From Podospora comata (Eukaryota > Ascomycota > Sordariomycetes > Sordariales > Podosporaceae): a stretch of 64,000 nucleotides of DNA. Shown here one piece after another: positions 12,335-22,954 of the stretch. The position numbers and the translations under genes are program-made. Position 1 is the stretch's first letter; every line of letters starts with the position of its first letter. The DNA lies in NCBI GenBank assembly GCA_017354895.1, contig CP071493.1, positions 2,790,001 through 2,854,000 on the forward strand. The letters run 5' to 3'. The notes beneath the pieces were generated by a model. It did not search any database and was not told where the DNA came from. It saw only the letters and a program-made list of their open reading frames with translations.

Positions 12335-13258
12335 GGGGTTAAGGGCGTTGTTATGGGGAGCAGCGACGTTGTGTGTGTTTTCGGGTTGTGTATGACTAGA
12401 AAGGTTAATAATTTACCTGAGAAAGTTGACTTAGAGTAGGGTGGGGGATGAAGTAGGAGTTGAAGACAATAAACAAGCGAAGATTATGAACATGTTTGAA
12501 GTCTAGTGGTGTATTCAAATGTTTGTGGGTATATGTTAGCTCCAATTTGTTGCCTGCCATTTATACCTCTACGCTGATGTCGTGAAAACGCTAAACCCAC
12601 ATGCAATGCTTTCCTCCCGTTGCTATGCTCATCATGTGTTTCCCACCTCTTGACTATGTACAAAATCATAACAAGTGAAAAGAACTATGTATCATAATCT
12701 ACCCTCACATGCTGCTGCTGCTGGTCCGCTTTGGAGGCAGGTTCCTTTGCTGCCCAAACAAGTCTCCATTCCCAATCAAGCCTCCTCCTATACATGGACA
12801 GTTCGTTTCCCCTTGTTGTGTGGCTATTTTCCAGCCATTATTATGTACAATTTCCTCAACAATATGCCCTCCTCCCCGGACAGGGCCTGTTTGTCCTCCT
12901 GGGCTGGGACTAACTTTGTGTGCTTCTATAAGCCTGATATTGGGATGTTTGTCGCCGGAGGGGGGGTAAGTGTCGTTTCTTGCCGTGTCCTCCAATATCA
13001 CCCAGTAAACATCCCAAAGGGAATATTTGTCCAGATACACGCTTCTCTACCACATCCACATCCTTGTTGTTGGAAGGTGGTTTTTCGTCATTCTGGGAGG
13101 TTGATCCTCCTCGTCGGTGGTGGTGATCCAGCACTCGCCTCCTTCCTAGCCCCCATCTCTCATTGGGTACCGAACCAAAAACCAGAATGTATCCCCCTGC
13201 CAGAAACGCCCAAGATTCTTGCCTTTTATATTTCCTCCGATACCATATTTTCCCCCTT
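12335..13258. other. Convergent intergenic region
   Basis: The spacer between the RPT1 stop and the minus-strand gene stop at 13259. The first 150 bp form the RPT1 3' untranslated region. Frames seen from 12675 onward are low-complexity and run antisense into the next gene, so they are not supported. Confidence 0.5.
12468..12473 (+). terminator. AATAAA polyadenylation-like signal of RPT1
   Basis: A perfect AATAAA lies 134 nt past the RPT1 stop codon, a plausible distance for a fungal 3' end. It was placed by sequence only. Confidence 0.45.
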
Positions 13259-14080
13259 TCAACCCTCCACAAATGGTAAACACCCCAAACAAACCACATC
13301 CCCATCCTGGCCCCTTTCAACGCAACACCTGCTGCAGACCATCTTCCTGTGCCCAGCCCCACCCCCTTTTGTTGTCCAGCCTCCACTTTCTACTGGTGGT
13401 GGTGGTTGTTGCTCCTCAGCAGAATCAATATCAATCATTGTAAACGACGGCTCTGTCTGTAATGATAGTGGTAGTGGTGGTTGCTGGGACGGTGGACTCC
13501 AACCAAAACACTCCCTTATGCACACGTAGCACGTCCGCTGACCACATCCTTGACAGTCGGCGAAGCTGTCCAGGTCGGATTTCTTGGTTGGTTTGCGGGA
13601 GCAGATGTGGCAGGGGGTTAGGAGGGAGGTTTTGCTGGCTAGGTTTGGTCGGGGTTTTGCTGGGAGTGTTTCTTCTTCTTCTTTTTGGTGGAATTTGCTG
13701 GTGATATCGTGTTGTCTTTTTGGGTCAAGTTCAATGTCGACTGAGGTCATTCGTTGGCGTTTGGAAGAAAGGGGGATCATTTTCCTGGTGGTGGTTGCCA
13801 GGGGGGGTAGGTTGCTGCTGCTGCTGCTGCTGCCATGGTGGTAGTGGTGGTAGTTGTCTGGATAGATGTTGTGGTGGTGGTGGGAGCTGTAGACAGCATG
13901 GTTAGTGGCAGCGGCGGCAGCGGTGGAGTTCGCGAGAAGACTCGCGTACAATGTGAATTGCTGGGTGCTGTTATCGCGATCGTCGTCTCGTCTCCGCTTC
14001 TTGCACGGGACAGAGGAGGGGGACGAGGTGTTGGTGGTTTCTTGGGCGATGGACGGCATGTTGTTGTTCCCCTTGGCCAT
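13259..14080 (-). CDS. Conserved-looking Cys-rich protein of unknown function
   Basis: Single exon on the minus strand, 273 residues from the first in-frame ATG at 14080; the frame is open to 14146 but starts there with a non-ATG codon preceded by stops. The N-terminal two thirds are low complexity: Ser/Thr-, Ala-, His- and Asn-rich tracts and a basic KKRRRDDDR patch that could serve as a nuclear signal. The C-terminus carries paired cysteines: CHIC near 165, then CQGCGQRTCYVCIREC, and after a Pro/Gln-rich insert CSRCC and CLGC near the end. The spacing suggests one or two zinc-binding modules of RING/PHD-like type, but it fits no standard pattern I can name. I do not recognise a characterised homologue. 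The mRNA is C-rich at its 5' side and G-rich at its 3' side. Confidence 0.7.
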   Translation of the reverse strand: MAKGNNNMPSIAQETTNTSSPSSVPCKKRRRDDDRDNSTQQFTLYASLLANSTAAAAATNHAVYSSHHHHNIYPDNYHHYHHGSSSSSSNLPPLATTTRKMIPLSSKRQRMTSVDIELDPKRQHDITSKFHQKEEEETLPAKPRPNLASKTSLLTPCHICSRKPTKKSDLDSFADCQGCGQRTCYVCIRECFGWSPPSQQPPLPLSLQTEPSFTMIDIDSAEEQQPPPPVESGGWTTKGGGAGHRKMVCSRCCVERGQDGDVVCLGCLPFVEG

Positions 14081-15154
14081 TAAACACGCTTGCTGTTGCT
14101 GGTGGAGGCGAAGGAGGTGTGGCGGCAGGGCGGCAGAAAATGGCAAATGGCAAGCTCATCAAAGTCGGAATAATCTCATCGAAGAAAATGGAACAAGGAG
14201 CGAAGTTGAGTTGAATGGGGGTGGGAGAGTGGAGGCGAAGATGGTTCTAAGCTTCCAGGATCCGCCTTCCCCCGTCGGGTGCGCTGACGCTTTGCTGTGC
14301 AGATCCGATGTGAGCCGCGTAAAGTGCAAAGTGCGCTGCTGTGGTGAAATGGCATTTGTTGCTGGGCAGAATTTTGGTGGTCGATTTATTAATTGCTGCT
14401 AGGTGCTGGCCCTGGCTTGTTGTAGCGAGCAACCCCCCACCCACTCAGAGCCCAGATAAATCGAGACACTTCACACAATGCCACAGTGACTTGGTACGGT
14501 GAAGAAAGGGGGAAGCTGGCGTTGAACAAGTCATTTCCCCCTTCAAAGAACCTCCCACCCAATGGATAGCTCCTGGCTGAGGTTTTCCTTATGCCAGGGC
14601 AAAAGCAGGGCCACCCCCAAAAACCTACGCATCTGACCTGCTAATCAATGATATTAGTGGACCCCGAGTTTGGATGACATGGTCACTACAAGATGCACGA
14701 CCCAAAAGAGTGCAGAGTGCCAAGCAACTTGGTTCTGATGCCTGATGGTAGGCATGGGATATCGAATGTCATTTACAAAGGCGACAGTTGAAAGCTTATC
14801 GAAAGCAGACACGTGTATAGGCGGTGGTAGATGGTTCCAGGAAGGAGCTATTGGGCTTGCCATTGCGTAGGGTGATCATTGATCGGGATGGCTCCTTTGA
14901 TGGTGTTATCGAGCAATGCTGGCAGTCCACTGCAATTACGCCCATCACGTGGGGGCTAGGCTTAAACCAGCACCGCCCCACCCGGCCTGTCCTCCAACTT
15001 TCGAACTTCTCTCCCTCATCACTCCCGCGTCAACCCGTTCGCTTGGAGCCTCAACGCCTCGCAACAACTCACCGCGAATCCGCGAACCCATTGACGAAAT
15101 CCACCCCCATCGAGAGAAAACCCGTGTCGAGCATCAGTAAATCGACATCGAGAT
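14081..15154. other. Divergent intergenic region
   Basis: Promoter space for the Cys-rich gene (minus) and SF3B6 (plus). The SF3B6 side (about 14950-15150) is C-rich and includes CATCACGTG. No RNA gene or repeat was seen. Confidence 0.5.
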
Positions 15155-15848
15155 ATGAGTCGCGCCAACAAACTTGGCCCGGAGGTTAATCGGTGAGTCG
15201 AGAAGACGCAACAAGTGCTGCAAGTTGCTGCACTGCTGTCTCGTTCTTTCAACAATCTCGCTGCCTTTCTGGTCGCCTTCTCCACCAGGCCCGACAACCA
15301 GTTCAACGGCCACCCATCTGGGGGTGACTGTCCACCATCACCACCATTTCCCATCATCGTTTCCACCATCAAAGATCATTTTTAGAGACATTGGCTAACC
15401 ATAGTATCCATGGCTAGAGCTTTGTTCGTCAAGAATCTAAGGTATGTATCTTCCACCAATCGAATGTGTCTTTATCGCCGTCGCAACCCCGACTAACCCC
15501 GGACTAGCTACAACGTCACTCCTGAGGAGCTGTTCGATCTCTTCGGCAAGTACGGGCCCATTCGCCAGGTCCGCCAGGGCATTGCGAGCAACACCAAGGG
15601 CACCGCCTTCGTTGTCTACGAAGATGTTATGGATGCGAAACAGGCCTGCGACAAACTGAACGGCTACAACTTTCAGAACCGTTATCTCGTTGGTATGTTT
15701 TGAAGGAGTGCTTATGCTTGTGACGGTCGTACTAACCAGTGACACAGTATTATACCACCAGCCCGACAAGATGGTCAGGTCAAAAGAGGATTTGGACATA
15801 CGCAAGGAGAATCTCGAACGCCTCAAGCGGCAACATGGTATAGATTGA
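15155..15848 (+). CDS. SF3B6: U2 snRNP protein SF3B6 (p14/SF3b14a)
   Basis: Four exons, 15155-15192, 15419-15442, 15508-15692 and 15748-15848, give 115 residues. The small exons were placed because only this splicing restores the family sequence: GPEVNR, then ALFVKNLR, then [21 protein letters not shown]. It is a single RRM with RNP2 LFVKNL (15-20) and RNP1 KGTAFVVY (51-58), followed by [13 protein letters not shown], typical of p14. Length matches the family (about 115-125). The human protein contacts the branch-site adenosine within SF3b during spliceosome assembly. The second exon is only 24 nt, and the first intron (226 nt) is the longest of those mapped in this window. An in-frame ATG at 15411 overlaps the first acceptor. 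Confidence 0.93.
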
Positions 15849-17488
15849 CAGTTAGACGGGCCTGCGGACAGCTTTCAGAGTCGAAACCGACAGTCTGGAG
15901 GCCCGTCTTCTCCGACATCTCCCTCCTCCCCCAACAAGGCGGCTTCGGCGCCCAGGACGCCAACTTCAAAGACGCCGAGGTCAATCCTCAAGAGGGGCAG
16001 GCCCGATATCGCCATGCACGCACGAAAGATGCCGCACTTCGTGCGCAAGCTTCTTCCCACCGTTCCGGAGTGCGCCTAGCTTCGATATCATTACCCACCA
16101 CATCATCACTTGTACGGCATAAGTGTACCAAAGGCTGCGTTCAACACTTCAACGTAGCCAGCAAGCAAACCCATCCTTGCTTTACCTGCCCTCTCAACTC
16201 TCTAAAAAAAAAACAGCAAACTTGCAACATTTACATCGGGGATTTCTTTAGGCGCGTTCCTTTTCCAGTCGGGTTGTGTTGCTGGGGGAATATGGGGAAT
16301 GTTTTTGCCGATTCGGGGTGTTTGGTCTTCATAGGTTCTTTCGGCGCGAGCAAAGGTTATCAGGCGCAGATTTCAATGCCCTTCTTTTCATCTCAGAGGT
16401 TGCTGTTGTTGCTGATATCCATACTGAATCGGGGCGCAAATTGATCACCGGGACTCTGACATAGCGTTGGGCTACAGAGAGAATTGCGATGCTTTTCCAA
16501 CAGTCGTTCTCGGTCTTTTGTTTTGTCTGTCATTTAACTGCTCATGTTTGATTTATTTTCTAAACGACACCATGTTGATATGATGCAAGTTAGCCTAGCT
16601 ACGTGTGGATGTATGTATGTATGTATGTATGTATGTTGTCTCGCCTCGCTTGCTCGCCTATGAATATGCACGGCATGTAGTACATGCAATATACCGTGCC
16701 GTACACACTGCTCATAGCATTCTACATAACCACATAAGGTACTGTAGATATCCGAATCCGGAGGCGGAGTCTCTAACTGGAAGTGGACTCAACTCGCTAT
16801 CAGATTGTTTCCAGAACCGGGCCGAAGTTGACTTTTGCCGGCAGACAACAGCCAGCAGCCGGCACACTCCACCCTGCCCAGCAATTCTGGAACCGCCATG
16901 AACGCCCAGCCGTGGTGGGGCCATCAGTCTGGCGGGGGCTGTGGGGAACCTCTGCGACCGCTGAGAGAGTGCGAGCGATAGGGCCAACAGTGCCATGGCC
17001 AATGGGGCAGCAGTGTCTCAAGTTGTGGCCTCGCATTGCCTCTCTGCTTTGCGCCGTCGTGCTCTGTTCCAGGAGAACCCAGGCAGTTACGTTTACAATA
17101 CAACCGTGACTCCGACTCCGTCTTATAGTTTTGTTTCGTCGTTTTCCCTCTCTTCTGTTCTTCTCCTCTCTTGAGTCTTTTAAAGCTACCTTGCAGTTTG
17201 CTGTCGTGATACCCCAACGCACACCGTCCACACAATCCACTGCATTACATCACTCCAGTCACAAGACGCGCACTAAACCACCACGAAGAACCGTCACCAG
17301 GCACCTACCAGAGAAGAATAAGCCACACAAATCCAAGAGCGATCATCTGATCGAGCCTAGCTGCTGTGTTGTTATTATCAAAACCTTTTTACCCCGGAAA
17401 ATAGTCTCCGTTCTAATTCCCAACCAACGCCAAACACTTGATGAGGTGGTCAGCTCTTAGCCCCGGACAGCATCTACACCAATCGTAA
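15849..17488. other. Intergenic region, 3' of SF3B6 and promoter of the next gene
   Basis: 1.6 kb between tandem plus-strand genes. It contains an (ATGT)n microsatellite at 16609-16636 and CT-rich leader-like sequence at about 17110-17290. Short frames are present, but none is supported as a gene. Confidence 0.5.
16609..16636. repeat. (ATGT)7 microsatellite
   Basis: Seven uninterrupted ATGT units in the spacer 3' of SF3B6, likely length-polymorphic. Confidence 0.95.
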
Positions 17489-18866
17489 ATGTTGCCTCCC
17501 GCCGCCTTGTCCAACAACAACGTTCACCTCGCTGTTCGTCAACACCTCGATCCCGTTGTCGTCCCCGCGCTCGAGAACACCATCGCCGTCGCCATCCCCA
17601 ATGTCGCAACGTCTCTCGCGGCAGCAGCAGCAGCAGCAGCGGTAGATCCAACAAATCTACCCCATCCACCACCGTCGTTCAACGACCACCCGCAAGGAGG
17701 TCAACAACCCGCGACGGCGGAAGCAGGAACCCTCATCTCCGTCACCATGACTCCCACCCTCTCCCCAATATCAAGCCCAACCGCAACCGGCACCCCCTTC
17801 TCCCCCTCGGAAAACCCCACCGAATGCCGCCTCCTAGGCTCCTTCGCAATCCTAGTCCAGCTCGCCCTCGGCGGCCTGGCCCTCCTCTCCCTCGTCTACA
17901 AACGATGGCGCGAGCGCCCCCAGCGACCGGTCAAAATCTGGTTTTTTGACGCCTCAAAGCAGGTCTTTGGGAGCGTGCTAGTCCATGGCGCAAACGTGTT
18001 CATGTCTCTGCTCACGAGCGGGAGGTTCAACATCACAACCATTGCTCCCCCGGCAACGGTGTCCGAGGCGGCGAGGAGAGGGGTATTGATGCTTCTTAAA
18101 CGGACAGCAACGACGACAACGACGGTAGACGAATATGTACCGAACCCGTGCTCTTTCTACCTTTTAAACTTGGCTATTGATGTAGGCTCCCCCTACCCTC
18201 CCCTTAGATCTTCCCCCAACCAAATACTAACACGGCCAGACAACCCTCGGCATCCCAATTTTAATTCTCATCGTCAGAATAACCACCACTTTGGTCACTT
18301 ACACCCCGCTGGGCCAACCCCCGGAGTCGGTTCAGTCAGGGCACTACGGCTCGCCCCCCAACGCGTGGTGGTGGTTGAAGCAGTCGTTTATTTACTTTTG
18401 CGGCTTGATGGGTATGAAACTTGTTGTTCTGGTCATTTTTATGATTTTTCCCTGGATCTCGGAGCTGGGGGATTGGGCGCTCAAGTGGACCGAGGGCAAC
18501 GAGAGGCTGCAGATTGTCTTTGTCATGATGCTGTTCCCGCTCATCATGAACGCGATGCAGTATTACATCATTGATAGCTACATCAAGAAGCAGGAGGGCA
18601 AAGGGGAGGTGGAGGGTAAGGGGTATGATGAGGTTGATCAGGAGGAGGGGGTGGATGGGTCGGTTGCGAGTGAGGATAGTGAGGATAGTGAGAGTGAAGA
18701 AGAGGAAGGGCAGAGGACGCCAAGGGCTGGGAAAGGGGCGAGGGACTTGGAGAGGGACGAGTATGATCCTGATGTGGACGGGGACAGCCAGACGGTGGTG
18801 GGGAGCAGCTCGAGTCGGATTTCGAGTCGGGGGGTGTTGACAGAGGATTTGCTTCCCAAGGAATGA
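17489..18866 (+). CDS. STIMATE/YPL162C-family vacuolar-type membrane protein
   Basis: Exons 17489-18181 and 18240-18866, 439 residues; the intron begins GTAGGC, has ACTAAC near its end and is phase 0. A disordered Ala/Pro/Ser/Thr-rich N-terminus (1-112, with an eight-Ala tract) is followed by a hydrophobic core: a helix at about 116-138 ending VYKRWRERP, then the family block KIWFFDASKQVFGSVLVHGANVF, a further helix TLGIPILILIVRITT, the WWWLKQSFIYFCGLMGMKL segment and MMLFPLIMNAMQYYIIDSYIKK. The tail is acidic and Ser-rich. The core matches the family that includes human STIMATE/TMEM110, an ER protein supporting STIM-dependent calcium entry, and yeast YPL162C at the vacuole. Fungi lack STIM/Orai as such, so the role here is open. 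The 5' half is C-rich and the 3' tail strongly G-rich. Confidence 0.85.
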
Positions 18867-19293
18867 TTTTCTTTTTTTTTTGCATGACTGAAGGAATGAT
18901 GGGAAATGGGTTCACGGCATTTTTCTTTCCTTTTTCTGGTGTTTTTTGGCTTTGGGATTCAGGAGGGGGACGGAATGGCGTTTTATATAAGTTTTTTCCT
19001 ACAGGTTTCGGATTCGTATTCATTTTCATTTTCCTTTTCTCGTCTGCAATCATCAAGTTGGAATATCTCTCTCCACAGACCCTTCAAACCAACAGCACAG
19101 CATGGGAAAGCATACGCATGGGCTTTTTCGGTATTTTAGAACACAAAGGTATTTTCGGCAACAAACAACAGAAACAGATCATCGTCCGGTGTTTGGAAGT
19201 TCTCATCTAAGTAGGGTAATCTTCACCGTCATCCGTGTTAGCAACACGCAAATTTGACACCTCACAACCGGGCAAAACTATCCAATGTACAGT

Positions 19294-19332
<39 letters not shown>

Positions 19333-19739
19333 TCGATTACATCCATTAGTAAAAGCTCAACACAACAAAAGACAACTCTGCCAAAAAAACACTAGAATCT
19401 TGCCAAAAGACCCAACCGACCCACCACATATTACCTTGCCTGTATCATCCACGCCTTCCAAGCTCCAACCACAAAAACATCCCAACAAGAAAAGACAAAC
19501 CCAAGCCTCCAAAGCAAGAGCCAACTTGTCGAGAGTGAGTGACACCAATCCAGCAAACCAAAGGCTGCCCTCCCCTCCATAGTAATCAAACCCAAAGCCA
19601 GAGCACCAAAACAACACCAAAAAAACACCAAAACCTTATCCTCCCTTTTTTGCCTTTACCTCCCTTCGCAACAATGCACACCAGAAACGAGACCATAATA
19701 TCAGACAGTCCTTTCCCCGTACCCCTTTCCCTCCACAGC
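18867..19739. other. Convergent intergenic region
   Basis: 3' sides of the STIMATE-like gene and the tyrosinase gene. It contains a CT microsatellite and A-rich stretches (19340-19700). No gene is supported. Confidence 0.5.
19299..19329. repeat. (CT)n microsatellite
   Basis: About 15 CT dinucleotides in the spacer downstream of the tyrosinase stop codon. Confidence 0.95.
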
Positions 19740-21856
19740 CTACAACAAATCAAAACCCACCTCCTCCTCCCCCCAAACAGGCAGCTCATCCTCACTCTGC
19801 GGCAATTTAACGCTAAAACTCCTCACCCCCAACCTCAAGCCCTCCACATCCAAAACTCCATACTCCCTCCCCCCCGGCCCCAAAACAACAACCACCAGCT
19901 CCTCCCTCAAAAACTTTACCACTTCCCCTTGGCTCAACCCCTCCAATCTCCCCCTTTCAACAGCCCCAATCAAGCCCGTAGTCAACGGCACCGTCCCACT
20001 AACCTCCAACTCTTTCATCGCCTCCCTCATGCCTCCCATCCCGGCCCCGTCGGCAGCAAACACCCCCATGGCACCAACATGATTCTCTGCCTGCGCCCAG
20101 TCCGCCTTGTCCTCCGGTGGGGTCCCAAAGAAGAAATAAATGGAATACGGCCCATCCAATGCTTGCTTCTTGGCTCGGATATTCACAATCCACTCTCGGT
20201 AGCTGTCATCTTGGAGTCCTCCAACTTCCCTACAAGCAGGACGATGCTTTGATGATGACTGCTGTCCTATTCTCGAAGACGCCCCCTTCCCCCGGCCACC
20301 CTTGATGCCTTGGGCTCGAAGCTCCCTCAGAAACATGTTGGCTGGACTTGACGCCCCGTACAAACGGTTAATAGCCCGTCGTACACCAGCTTGGGCATTA
20401 CTCGCACCCGCAAGGTCCGTCAGCTCAGTGTACGTGTACCCGAATTTGGTGAAGTCCCTGACGCTATCCGACGTCCAGAACCCCCCATTGGCATCAGCAA
20501 AGAACGGGGTGAGCGGTGTCTGTGAGTCTTGAATCTGGCCTCGAGAGGTCGTGTATGAATTCAGAACCGCCGCGGTAGGCGTCACCCATGATTGCGGGTA
20601 CAACGTCTGCCACATGGCAAAGATACGGTCCACCATGGTGTGGTGTAGAAAGAAGATAGGGTCAAAGGCCGAGTAAGGTATGAACGACATGTGGCCGCCC
20701 TGGATATTTGGCATACCCATACCACCACCACCAGCAAGAGTATGGACCGTGTCATGGAGAGACTCGAGGGAATCATACGAGGCGTTATTGACAAAAGGGA
20801 TCCAGGCATTGTTGCTGAACCTGCTGTAGTTACCATAGTTCGAGAACAAAATGTAGAGCCGTTGGCTGAGTGACCGTTGGTTCTGATCGATCGTCATGGC
20901 CACCATGGAGTTGTTCGACTGGGCTCCGGGACCCCAATTAGTTGGACCCCTCAGGGTCTCAGTCCAGGTATTCCACTATTACAACATTGTTAGCATCCAA
21001 GACATGCTTGCCAGTATCAAAGCTTACCGGTGCCTGTCTGAAAGCAGTAGTATTCAGAGGCCGAAACGTGTAACTGAACAGAGGGTTTGCTATCCGCTGA
21101 ACGCCATTCGGACCATCTACATCGACAAAGGGACTCCCACCCACGCTCGTAGGGAGCACACTTCCGTCAGAGGGCGGGTAGGTAGCCCAATCCCAATAAG
21201 GTATTCGAAACCGCTGGACAGCATCGAGATAGCGCTGCTTCTGATCATCGGGCCACCAATTTGCAATCATCCGCATAACATTTGTCAAGACTTGCTGTCA
21301 ACCATTGTCAGCCAAAGAGCTCCAACCACCAGAAAAAGCAAACAATTCTGCCGAGAGGCTTCCAACCACATACCTCGTACAAAGCCAGATAAGGCCGGTG
21401 CCAAGTAGGAAACAATATCGAAGAGTGCGTACAATACCCAGTCTCCTCATTCCCAGGCGTCGGTCGCACACCACCCCATGTCTGGTGCGGCATTCCATGG
21501 ATACCTGTCCAACACAAAAGACACAGACAGTTAGACAAAAATCACCACTCTCCTGTAACAGAAAGCAAAAGAATTTCGGGAATGGGCAGACAGAAGAAAA
21601 AACACAAACCTGTAATCCCATACCACGACGTAGGCTCCGTCTGATCCGTAAACTGCATCATGCTCATCCCCAGCAGGTACAACGTCCACACGTCCCTGTC
21701 CTGCTCCAGCTCCCTAATCTCCCTCCGCACTTGTACGTCCCCCGCCTGCTGGCCAGCATCCCCCCCGACCACCGTCGTCAGAGGTTCCGCAAGCTGCCGC
21801 TTCACCCGCCTGTGGACGTCGAACCCATAGTTGTAGGCTGTGGGTCTTGGTTGTTG

Positions 21857-21888
<32 letters not shown>

Positions 21889-21964
21889 GGCCGAGGCAGA
21901 AAGTGACGAGGTTGGCGAGGATGAAGAGCCGAAGGACAATGGCGGAGGCCATTGCTAACTTCAT
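19740..21964 (-). CDS. Secreted tyrosinase (type 3 copper monophenol oxidase)
   Basis: Minus-strand exons 21964-21610, 21504-21374, 21294-21028 and 20975-19740, 662 residues. The start at 21964 (MKLAMAS) was preferred to an in-frame ATG at 22012 because it places a hydrophobic signal peptide, ending near FCLG, at the N-terminus. Copper site A: His121 in HGMPHQ, His145 in CTHSS and His154 in WHRPYL, with Cys143 placed to form the Cys-His thioether known in fungal tyrosinases. Copper site B: His325 and His329 in HDTVH, and His362/363 in FFLHHTMVDR. A C-terminal extension of about 250 residues is typical of fungal latent tyrosinases. Just after the signal peptide lies a tract of five His then eight Gln. 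Likely roles are melanin formation or phenol oxidation in the secretory or extracellular space; that is inferred from the family. Confidence 0.93.
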
Positions 21965-22083
21965 CTGAGTGAGAGAGAGCAACTCCCTGGGTAGGTGTCG
22001 AATGTTGGACACAGAGGAGCGGGTGACAACCCCGGCTAGAGGCAGTCTAGGGTCTCAATAGGTAGGCTTGGGTTGGGTTTTTT

Positions 22084-22097
22084 GGGGGGGGGGGGGG
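22084..22097. repeat. Poly-G run (14 nt)
   Basis: An uninterrupted G tract 120 bp upstream of the tyrosinase start codon, on the plus strand. Confidence 0.9.
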
Positions 22098-22690
22098 TGA
22101 CACAGATATCGTGGGAAGGGGAGACGAAGGGGGTCTGTAGGGGATGGGAACCCAGGGTAAATGAGGTGATGGGTTTGGGCGGCCAGAGAGACAGAGCAGT
22201 GTAGGTGAAGACGAGATAAAGTCACTGGAAATGAACGTGAATGGCTCGAGGCGGCACTCGGATGGGTTTGAGGAGGAAGGAAGAACTGTTTGTTGGCAGA
22301 ATGAAGAGTTCAGCTGGTAAACAGCAGGCCCAGGAACTGGGGAGTGAGTTTGACCAGCTGCGGATCCTTGTGGTACATCCATGGGCTATCACAGGGAAGC
22401 GACGTTCGGCATGAGGTCAGAATTGTGGGCTCGAAGGTGAGACTGGCGAGACGGGCTGTCCCAGGTGGGTTGAGAGAGCATTGCACCTTCCTCGTTGGAT
22501 CTTCTCAGGAAAGGGAGTTGCGCTGGAGGCTACTGACGGATACAAAACGGTCCGTCCAGGGGGTAGGAGCATGCTAGAGGCACCAATGAGTGCTAGAGGA
22601 GAGGCAGCGCCGTGGGTGTCTGCATTATTTTAACAGTGTTTGTGCTGCAAAACTCGGTTTCGTGCAGCGGCAAATGTCATCTCATTTGTG

Positions 22691-22710
22691 TTGCCTTGCC
22701 TTGCCTTGCC
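22691..22710. repeat. (TTGCC)4 pentanucleotide repeat
   Basis: Four perfect TTGCC units followed by a partial fifth, in the spacer between the tyrosinase and RPA2 genes. Confidence 0.9.
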
Positions 22711-22954
22711 TTGCGCAATCCCGGGGTTGGCCACATGTGATGCTGCTTCGCTGCTCCTCATCCAGGGGAACATGTCATTTGGCACTTCCAGCACCATGGT
22801 ATCTGGATGGATACAGAAGAGAAATTGGTGACATGTGAATAAATAAATCATTGACCCATTTTTGACCACCTTGTCTACGCCCCAAACCCAGACAAATTAC
22901 AACTAAATCAGTACAAAACATCAACGTTCAGCCCTGAGAGAGATATCCTTCTCA

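Larger units (their letters stand above)
21965..22954. other. Intergenic region, tyrosinase promoter and RPA2 3' side
   Basis: About 1 kb between two minus-strand genes. It includes a G14 run (22084-22097) and a short (TTGCC)4 repeat. No coding feature is supported. Confidence 0.5.

Noticed and set aside
12675-13529. 284-codon plus-strand frame
   Set aside because: Its second part is antisense to the Cys-rich gene and the first part shows no conserved feature.
14146-14146. Longer N-terminus for the Cys-rich protein
   Set aside because: The frame is open to 14146, but that codon is not ATG and stops lie just upstream; the first ATG is at 14080.
22012-22012. Upstream in-frame ATG for tyrosinase
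   Set aside because: It would place 16 polar residues before the signal peptide; the start at 21964 gives a normal secreted N-terminus.
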